Shown: positions 56,286 to 64,000 of the stretch, piece by piece
Numbering within the stretch: position 1 is the stretch's first letter
Layout: each line of letters opens with the position of its first letter
Assembly (NCBI GenBank): GCA_023101725.1
Contig: JALJCO010009116.1
Coordinates: 186,001-250,000 of the forward strand
Direction of reading: 5' to 3'
Source: Atherinomorus stipes
Lineage: Eukaryota; Chordata; Actinopteri; Atheriniformes; Atherinidae
DNA: 64,000 nucleotides
Notes under the pieces: generated by a model
Databases searched by the model: none
The model's input: the letters and a program-made list of their open reading frames with translations, nothing else
What the model was told of the DNA's origin: nothing
Translations under genes and position numbers: made by a program

Positions 56286-57167
56286 TTAAGAGCGCCACCT
56301 GTTCGATGTCGATCACACGACTCATCACAGGCAGCTGAGGATGCTGGAGCTGAATTAATGTCCTTGATTTGCTGATTGGTGATGTTGCCTGCCATTTTAA
56401 TGGCCCCGTCCTTCACTGTTTTTGCGGAGAGAGGTATGTCTTTAATTTTTTGTTTTTTTTGTTTTTTTTTTTTGAAGTCTGAAAAAAGGGGCTCTGATAT
56501 TTCGATAAATGAATCCCTCATGTAATCACCATCTGTGAACGGTTTTCCATGCTTTATTACCTCTCTGGTAGCAGCAGGAGGGGAGTTTGGAGATGCAATC
56601 CACTTCTTAAATCTATCGTTGCGCTCTTGTGATTTATCCACAAGTACTGCAATCACACTTTTTCTCTCACTCCCAACTGGGTGGTCAGCTGCAAAATGCC
56701 TTTCCAAGTTACTCTTGTTGATATTTGACAACTTCTCATTACATTTCAAACATGCAGGCAATCCTTCCGCATTGGCAATGAAAGCAAATGATTCGGTCCA
56801 TTCTTCTTTGAATCTTCTCTTCTCATCAGTAATCTCTCTTTTTCTCCCTTTGAGATCCATGGCCCAAGACACACCCACGGTTTGTTTACGACAGCCACCT
56901 GCCTGGCACCGCGCCGCGCCGAAACATGTCGCAGGCTATGACGCAAATCTTTGTTGACAGAGATGTTTAAATTTATTGTTTAAATTTATTTATTATACAA
57001 ATTTTTACAGCATTGGAGAACATAAAGAATGTTTGTTTGTCCTCCTAAACACCAAATTAAAACAAACAAACAAAAAAATTCCATCTTTTTCCATTTTCAT
57101 ACATTTTTGAAAAAGCTCCAGGGAGCCACAAGGGGGGCGCTAAAGAGCCGCGGGTTGCAGACCCCTG

Positions 57168-57640
57168 CCATATATGGTAACACTTATAACCTGTCTTCCT
57201 TAAATGGTTAGACTTATAACTTGCCTTGCCTCATATGGTAGACAGTTATAACATCCCTTTTTCCTTTTATGTAGACGTTTAAACCTGCATTGCCTTATAT
57301 GGTAACAATTATGACCTAATTCGCCTTATATGGTAAACACATAGAACCTGTCTCAGCTTATATGGTTATAACCTGATACAGATATAGATCATTATTAAAA
57401 CATCATTAAAACTGCTAACAGATATAACTTAACTTCCCTTATATGGTAAAAGTTATAACCTGCCTAGACTTACATGGTAACATGCTTTATATGGTAACAG
57501 CTATATCCTGTCTTGCCTTAGCCTGCCTCTCCTTATATGGTATATAACCTTTTTGCCTTATATGGTAACAGTTATAATCTATCTCACCTTATATAGAAAC
57601 AGTTATAACTTGCCCCACCTTATACTGTAAAAGCCAAACA
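57168..57640 (+). repeat. Minisatellite (~30-bp unit), right part
   Basis: Degenerate units ttatatggtaacacttataa plus cctgtcttgcc continue from 40236. They are most regular near 57168-57210 and 57480-57570, with drift and small gaps elsewhere. No frame is meaningful here. Confidence 0.85.
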
Positions 57641-57649
57641 CTTTCTCCA

Positions 57650-60417
57650 CTCTGCTTACTAGGGCTTTGACTCCGAACTTTGTTGTTTGAATATAATTTG
57701 AACATTAAAAAGATAAATGAAGTTTGAACTAATATTTATATTCGAGCCTGTTGCTGGTATTACTTTTATCAATGTGTTCGAATGTAACATGTTTTCAACA
57801 GGGTTAATGCGCAACGCCTTCTAGAGAACTTCAGAAAGTAAGAGCATCCAGCACTGAGCAGGCTGATATGACAAGTATGATGAGATAAAGCATCTTACAA
57901 GTCGCTGCGGCATGAAGAGCCGACCTCGTCAGATAAATAATATAATTCTACAGTCAGTTTTCATGCATTTCTCTCGGATGATCAACTACGAAGATGGATT
58001 GTGAACATCAGGTCACACCATGTCTGAGCTCCAGGACGTCAGAGAGCCGAGTGAAGGAGGAGGAAGGAGCTGAAAGCCGGCGCTGTTCTGGTTTCAGTTC
58101 ATTATAACAACTATTCTCTTTGTGAGAGAAGACTGTGTTTGGGAACGTACAGCTGGACCAGAGAAGATGGAAACTGGAGAAGCAGTTTGTGCTCGTGTCA
58201 TCAGAAAATGAGAAAGATAAGTTAGCAAATCCAGCTAGTGCTAACTTAAGAAAATAATATATGTAGCAATGATATATCTTAAAGAACAGTAGCCTACAAA
58301 TAGATTTCTGTGTTAAAAATGTGAACGTAATATTCGTTCTTACTACACGGTGTCTCAATCAAACACATTAATCTATATGTGTCACTGTCTTCTGATGATG
58401 CTGCCTCTGAGCTACCGCTCTTAGCTAAACGCTCACCATGAATAAAGTTGGTTATACAGCTTAAATCACTTCACCCGCTTGGTGGCAGACGTTGCTGTGT
58501 GTTTCTGATGAATCCGGTGGACATCGTCCACGATGATGTGCGGCAGGTCTAAAAAAAAAAAAAAAAAAAACGTGTAAATGTCGTTTTGTCCGGATGTAAC
58601 GTGACAGATCTGAACTGGAAGTGATCGTCGGGTATCTCTCCCGTCTGGTGAAGTTGAGAATTGCGACCGACGGAGCATTAACTGTGTTGTAACAACATCT
58701 TCTGTTATATTCTGCTCATTACATCTGCACTATAACACTGAATTATGTTGTTTGCTCATTAATAACAATTTTAACTCACCCAAATACTTTGAAAAGCCTT
58801 TCGTGCACGTGGTACATTGACGTTGATAGAGCTACACTGCCCTCTGGTGGCCAAAACATGTACAACTCTAAGTTGATTCCAATACAAATTTAATGGTTAA
58901 ATTACTATTAATAAATGTTTGAATATATTCGAACTTCGTTATGAGACAACAAACAAACTTCGGATTGGATTTCTGAGCAAAAGTCAAAGCCCTACTTCTC
59001 ACTGCATAAAAAAATCTTTGTCTAGTGAAAAACCCCAAAGGAGACAATAATATAGCTGCATTTCCTTGGATAACCCCTTGAGCCTGGTTCCAAGCCAGTA
59101 ATTTCACATGTGGGGTCTCCATGGACCCTGCAGCGAATAACGGCCTTGTAGTCGAGTTTTCATTTGGTTTGTTTTGAATTTAAAATGAGCTCTGATTAAA
59201 GATGAAGTGTCAGTCACTCAGCCCACTGTTTCTGCTTTCATCTGCCTCTGAGAGTCCTGGACCGTATATGGAAATCTTTTCCTGAAGGTCTCAGAAAGCT
59301 TTATGCAGACCTCAAATATGGCCCCCAGAAGTAAAAGGAGACGGAGAGCAGCAGTCTGACAAATGCATGCTATCAGTTGTATTATGCTCTAATTGGCCCC
59401 TGTTGGAGAGTTTTCAGTGTGGAATAAAGAAGGCTTTGTTATAAATGCTCTCTAATGTATGCATGCAAAGTCACCCTAATCCATGCACCCAGAATGGCAG
59501 AGATGCAGTGTTTAGTCTACTGTGAGTTCACAGTCTGATAATCAGTAATTAGGTAATTGTGTGTGTGTGAGGGGGGTTGTTATCAGCAGATCAGGCTTGC
59601 GCTGAGAGCTGAAACACAAACTGATGATCTCTGTGTGTTTGTGAACATATTTTCACCACAGCTTCTTATTGTCTTTGAAGAGATATTGTGTGTGTATGGG
59701 TTTCCTAAGTTCAGGGTGTTAGTCATCACCCACAGCGAGGGGGATCAGAAGCATCGACAGTTGCCATGGTCACCTGCAGGTTCTATATTTTGACCTTTGA
59801 CTGGCTGTAGTGAGTGATGATCTCCTGGAGACATGCATGATTTCTGACACGGGCAGACCCGTCGGTTTATTCAGTTTAAGGTCATGTTCTGGGTCTAAAT
59901 CTTTGATAAAGTTCCACACACAGCTGAGACGTCTTAGGAAGTTCATTGTGATTCTTACAATAACCTTTATAGAGAATGATGAGACAACTCTTCAGCCTAA
60001 TTCCTCTAAAACCAGCAACAGAAAGTCTTCACTAGGTGTTGGCATGCAGATGACACATTATCCATTATAAAGATAAGGAAACACTTTGCTTTCGAATGTT
60101 TAAATGGAATGTTATTGATGGCATGTGATAACTTTGTACAGATATTAATGTTTCCCATGAAATATATCCTACCAAAGTTAGTTCTGGGTCACAATTTTTA
60201 AACATCCAATAGATTCAAAACATTTACCAAATGGAATGTCGCCAATTTTTTACATACAGTACACCAAAAGGCTGCGACAGCAATTCACGCAAACAGGTTG
60301 AGTAGGTAGCTTTCTTCATCATAGTGCACATCAAAATCTGTCCTGTATTCAACCATAGATCAAAACTCACTTCATGCCAGATTGTACAGAAATGTTGCCA
60401 CATAGCCCTGAGTGACT
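57650..60417. other. No gene recognised
   Basis: Possible exon-like fragments (an ATG at 58011 opening a short frame) lack a family. A T/A run occurs near 58550-58570. Several stretches (59150-59520) are complex single-copy-looking DNA without repeats and could be unique intergenic sequence; nothing more can be said from the sequence alone. Confidence 0.4.
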
Positions 60418-60421
60418 TTAA

Positions 60422-60640
60422 AGGACTGGTACACCCACACAATGATGGTCCTTCTTTTTCTACTCACCCTCACGCTAAGCAAGACTCTGGAGTGCTTTTT
60501 TAATATCTCAAATGCAGCCGGAGATCGGACAGGTTTTGCGTTTTCCCCCAACTTTCATATAATGGAATTCACCGGTGACTGAACCAAAAAGGTCCATAAA
60601 AGTCCAAAAAAAGCAATATTCCTCCATACTGCTCGTCCCA
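60422..60640 (+). mobile_element. TTAA fold-back element, partial second copy
   Basis: After TTAA (60418-60421), aggactggtacacccacaca is followed by tctactcaccctcacg, agcaagactctggag, aatgcagccggagatcgg and cctccatactgctcg, in the order seen at 49847-50060. Only one arm is present. Confidence 0.8.
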
Positions 60641-60649
60641 TGTTGTGTG

Positions 60650-60830
60650 TTAATGTACACTACTGTGTCCCAAATCGACTACTTCCATACTCAAAATCCC
60701 AAATGGAGTACACTAACTATACTATGTACTCAATGGCTCAGTATGTGATTTTCGAGTTCTCAGTGCTGTCCCAAATCGCATACTCCCGTGCAGAGTGCTC
60801 ACCGGAAATCAAAGCATGATGTCGACTTCT
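60650..60830. repeat. Possible hAT-like repeat (tgtcccaaatcg words)
   Basis: actgtgtcccaaatcgacta and gctgtcccaaatcgcatact occur about 105 bp apart with cagtatgtg/actatgtact words between. They look like ends or internal repeats of a fish MITE, but the pairing is direct, not inverted, so the class is open. Confidence 0.4.
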
Positions 60831-61290
60831 TCTATGGAAATTTTTGACTGGCTTACAGCCACAGTGCACTGCTACTATGTTCTGCCGCCACTTTTCACCT
60901 TTGAGTGTTATTTCTCATCACGAAAACACAAACATCCTTCGTGAAGCCTTACGCTGAAATCGGCTCCGGAAAATCGATGTCCTCCTGCTATTGGCTGAAG
61001 CTGAAATAAAAAGGTTTTGAATTTCTGGGATTATTTGAATGCTTCTGGTAAGGTATCGTGTTTGTCTTAAATTTAATTTATAAAGGTCCTAAAAGGTCTT
61101 AAATTTAACTTGCTGAAACCTGCAAGAACCCTGCCCAGGGTTTGGTTTTAGGTCCACTGCTTTTCTTTCTCTAGATGCCTAGGGTCAATATTTTGGGTCA
61201 AGCATGGTATTTCATTCCATTGCTTTGCTGAGGATGTACAGGTCTATTTGCTGCAAGAGATCCTTTGATGCCGTGTTAGATTGCATGAGG

Positions 61291-61685
61291 TAGGCCTGGG
61301 TGAAAAATCGATTGAATGAATTAATTCACATTTTTTATTGCAGGTGATTTAAAAGATGAGTGAATCAAAGTTTTGTATAATGGTGCATTTTTGGGTCCCC
61401 GTAGTTTCCATAGTGGTAGTTTCACATTGCAGTATGGCAAGCGACAACAACTTGGGACTTTGATTCCAAGAGGGTCTTTATTTATTTATTATTCCTTCTA
61501 GAAATGGGGGTTACATTTGTCTTGTTTTTGATTAATTAAAAGCAAAATTTGTTTTGTCTGCCATTTGTATTTATAGCATTACTTAATAAGTAGGGGGGGG
61601 GGGGGGGGGGGGGGAAAAAACGTAATTTGAAAGATAAAAAAAAAAAATCGGAGGTTTTATTTTTAGGCCATATTGCCCAGCCCTA
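61291..61685. mobile_element. hAT MITE (TAGGCCTGGGTG/TAGGGCTGGGCA ends)
   Basis: taggcctgggtg and cagccctа-type right tip (gcccagcccta) are inverted repeats. Flanks gcatgagg (61283-61290) and gaatgagg (61686-61693) match 7 of 8. The interior holds a run of about 25 G at 61590-61614. It interrupts the LINE reverse transcriptase. Confidence 0.85.
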
Positions 61686-62160
61686 GAATGAGGGGTATCA
61701 AAGCTTGGATGGACTCAAACTTTCTACAGTTAAATGAGAACAAAACCGAGGTGGTCCTGTTTGGTGGCCCTGATCTGGTCCAGGTCCTTGCCAGTTCATT
61801 TGGGCCACTAGCACCTCACATGTTGGGAATCTTGCTATGATCATGGATGGTGCTATTCAACTTGGCAAACAGGTCAACTTGGTGGCCAAGTCTAGCTTCT
61901 TGCAGCTACGACTTATTGCCAATACCTTGAAAAAGTCATCCATGCTTTTATAGAGTATTGTAACTCCCTGTATGTGGGCGTTGAGCAATCGGAGCTTCAT
62001 CATCTGCAGCCTGTTCAAAATGCAGTTAGCTTATCTCCTGATTGGAACATGGAAACTGGTGCTTTCTTCCCCCCACTGGCTTCCAGTCAAGTAACAGGGT
62101 TGATTATGAGGTTCTTTTATGTGTTTTTAGGTGTCTTAATGGACTCGCTCCAGAATCTTA

Positions 62161-62651
62161 AGCCCCGTTTCCCCGTTTCCCGCAGGTCTGGGTCGGGTCG
62201 GGTCGGGCCAGGCCGGATTGGGTGGGTTTTGGTACGGATATGTTGATTTCACATTGCGTCCCCACAGCAAACTGCACCCTTACTCTGGAGGCGAAATATT
62301 AACCGGATTGCGGTGCTATGTAATCGCGTGACATCATCGCTGTGCAACGCCTTTTAACCAAAACACAGCACCACAGGTGACAGAAACAAAGGAGTCACCC
62401 CGGCTTTGTTTTTACGCTTGGTCACGCAGGAAGTGACGGATTTTTCAACAAATAAACAGATTGCTGTGTGTTAGCTCCACCTCTTTGGTCCGGATCGGTT
62501 AGATCAGTACCCCTACCGAAGGGTACCAAAAAAGTAGGCCCGGTCAGGTCGGATATAAGGGTACCTGTCCCAGTTTTTATCTGTGGAGACGCAAAAAAAT
62601 GTGGACCGATCCGGCCCGACCTGACCCAGACCCGCTGGTGGAAAGGGGGCT
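62161..62651. mobile_element. Harbinger-like MITE, copy B
   Basis: The ends agccccgtttcccc and ggtggaaagggggct are inverted repeats with TTA on both sides (62158-62160, 62652-62654). The interior is closely similar to copy A at 26228-26683, including tttttatctgtggagacgca and gtgacatcatcgctgtgcaa-like blocks, with an extra gggtcgggtcgggtcgggcc expansion at its left. Confidence 0.85.
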
Positions 62652-62897
62652 TTACCGTACTGCATCGGCCGTCCAGAGCACGTTATTCAGCCAGTTAGTC
62701 TTGGAGGCTCCTCGATCTTGTTTACTTGTTTACCTTGGCCTTTGGCTGCAGTTTTATGATGTATTTGTTTATTGTTGCTCTGCTTTCTTATGTAATTGTG
62801 GTTTTTTTTCTTTTTTGATTTGGTTGTTTTTGTATGTTAAGCACTTTGGAGGCCATTGCTGTATGAATGTGCTCTATAAATAAATTTGACATTGACA

Positions 62898-64000
62898 GAA
62901 GAATGTCTGATCCACTGTTCAGAACAGCTTTATTCAGTTTGTACTGCCGAAGCCACAGCTGCTTCAGCATTATTTTAGGAAACAGTTTGTTTTGCCATAG
63001 ATTTTATGTAAAAGCCTTCCAAAGCCTCTGTGATGTGTACCTGATGGTTTTAAACCTTCAGCTTTATCTTATGGCCATCCACCAAACTCTGAATGATGAA
63101 ATCTTCTCACAAAGTGGCCTGACGCTTTATCTGTAACTTTTAGTCTAAATAATTTAAATTAAACTAAATATTTAAAATGTCTGAATCATATGCATCATAT
63201 AAGTCTGATCCCTTTCCAAAGAGGTTTGGACTCGTATGTACTGTACTCGTACTGCCCTTTGTCACAAATTCTGTTCATCACTTTTATTGTCAAAGTTTTT
63301 AGGTGCAGTACGTTTCAATGGGCTGAGAATCAGGTCCGCTTTGGAGATGATGTGTTTCTGAAATAAGTTTCCCCAGCAAGGTGTCTGAGCTCTCCCTTAC
63401 TGTATGTTCAGACCAAAAGCGGCAAAAAAGCCCGAGGCTGGGCGACAAACAGGGCAGCTTCCAAAGCGGCAAGATGTTTTTGCCGCTTTCGTCACTCATC
63501 ACGTGACTGATGTCAAAGTTAAATCGCACCGGTCATTTAAAGGAGCCGCACAGCGACTTCTGGACAGTATCATTGCAGTTGCTCACCTCCCACTTAATTA
63601 AAGCAGAGCAGAGCTGCAGGACGTTTTGTGTGGTCATTAAATACAGGAAAAAAATCGCAGCACATGAACATAAATTAAAATCATTTTCTAATTAATCACA
63701 GGCGGTTGTTTAGTTGTTTTCCGCAGTATTGAGCAGAAAACAACTAACAAGTGGCGTAATGATTTATCCACCACAAATTTTTATAACTTTGAAATACACT
63801 AAAATATGGCTGAAACAAAAAAGCAGTGATGACAATAAACTCAGAATACAGCTTCAAACTTTGCAATAGAGAGAAGAAGTCAACACTGCGTGAGCAGCTG
63901 TTTCTGTGATCTTTGTTTTAGGCTACAGAAGAAACGGAAGAATCCATACATCACCCAGCCCGTTTAGACCAGTACAATTTATCCAGCCACAGTTCCTCTG
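62898..64000. other. No gene recognised
   Basis: Around 63400-63490, gttcagaccaaaagcggcaa and tttttgccgctttcgtcac suggest an end of a dispersed repeat whose partner lies outside or has decayed. The remaining frames are short. Confidence 0.4.

Larger units (their letters stand above)
54260..56880 (-). pseudogene. hAT (Charlie/GTF2IRD2-ZMYM-like) transposase, interrupted
   Basis: Minus strand, N to C. MDLKGRKREITDEKRRFKEE at about 56860 leads into a zinc-finger segment (FAFIANAEGLPACLKCNEKL, LERHFAADHP) and reaches CDESCD, near the first catalytic Asp. There a Harbinger-like MITE intervenes. The catalytic domain resumes near 55800: PQEEMIELIPLKGQTRGEDI, ATDGASSMRGSQKGFVTLLQ, then CIVHEEALCAQTFPPE. 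A second MITE splits that from EVMNLVILMVNKII, NHRQFRELL and VRWLSRGEGLHRF, the typical hAT core. C-terminal codons at 54603-54403 and a decayed KKYAFGVLSTF dimerisation motif (about 54365) with stops follow. Two insertions and several stops abolish function. It defines the 17-kb host element. Confidence 0.88.
40237..57167 (-). mobile_element. Charlie-like hAT element, 17-kb composite
   Basis: The left tip caggtgtcggcatccc (40237) and right tip, reverse-complemented, caggggtctgcaaccc (57167) are inverted repeats. Flanks ccttatat and ccatatat match at 7 of 8, and the same minisatellite lies outside both ends. The minus strand codes its transposase at 54260-56880, adjacent to the right end. Everything else is nested: Kolobok with L1 and hAT MITE, TTAA fold-back, Tc1 with its MITE, and two MITEs in the transposase gene. 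Confidence 0.8.
61128..62897 (+). mobile_element. L2-like LINE 3' part, broken by two MITEs
   Basis: Degenerate RT codons (GLVLGPLLFF, then a decayed FADD region with EDVQVYL) begin near 61134. The LQLNENKTEVVLFGG box and TPCMWA/LSNRSF remnants follow a hAT MITE (61291-61685). A Harbinger-like MITE (62161-62651) sits after NGLAPES-like codons. The untranslated 3' end finishes with aagcactttggaggccattg, atgtgctctataaataaa and a ttgacattgac tail at 62897. Stops and shifts are numerous. Confidence 0.78.

Noticed and set aside
58008..58358. 116-codon minus frame and a plus-strand ATG at 58011
   Set aside because: Neither shows a domain; an immune-receptor-like first exon was considered but the sequence match was too weak to claim.

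Overview
This window looks like repeat-dense, non-coding nuclear DNA of a teleost fish. The evidence is the mix of elements: several Tc1/mariner families, many hAT elements with 8-bp target duplications, PIF/Harbinger and TTAA-flanked Kolobok-type elements, an L1-type LINE, L2-like LINE remnants, a tRNA-headed SINE and a piggyBac relic. I found no intact host protein-coding gene and no viral sequence. Almost every recognisable protein is a broken transposase or reverse transcriptase. Family names come from motif recognition by eye, without a database.

Layout. 1-8.6 kb: low-complexity tracts, a fold-back repeat, a piggyBac relic with a Tc1 remnant in its intron, and a degenerate multi-exon gene I could not identify (6762-7776). 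8.7-12.9 kb: a truncated hAT element carrying a Harbinger element and a kilobase of homopolymer-rich sequence. 16-19.5 kb: a SINE and a hAT element with a Harbinger MITE inside. 20-23.4 kb: a hAT element split by a Tc1 element. 25.3-26.0 kb: a 44-bp minisatellite. 29.7-34.6 kb: a LINE split by a hAT element with a perfect 8-bp duplication. This is an inverted relative of the 8.7-12.9 kb copy and contains a further TIR element with two tRNA-like segments.

40.2-57.2 kb is the centrepiece: a 17-kb nest inside a ~30-bp minisatellite. The outermost layer is a Charlie-like hAT element. Inside it is a Kolobok element with precise TTAA ends (THAP transposase on +, a P2RX7-like ORF on -), itself hit by an L1 and by a hAT MITE in a coding exon. 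Next to it lie a TTAA fold-back element sharing a TTAA with the Kolobok, a Tc1 element with its own nested MITE, and the hAT transposase gene broken by two more MITEs. 60.4-62.9 kb holds a second partial copy of the TTAA fold-back and an L2-like LINE broken by two MITEs.

The order of nesting gives a relative insertion history. No functional gene set acts together here; the possible value lies in element architecture.
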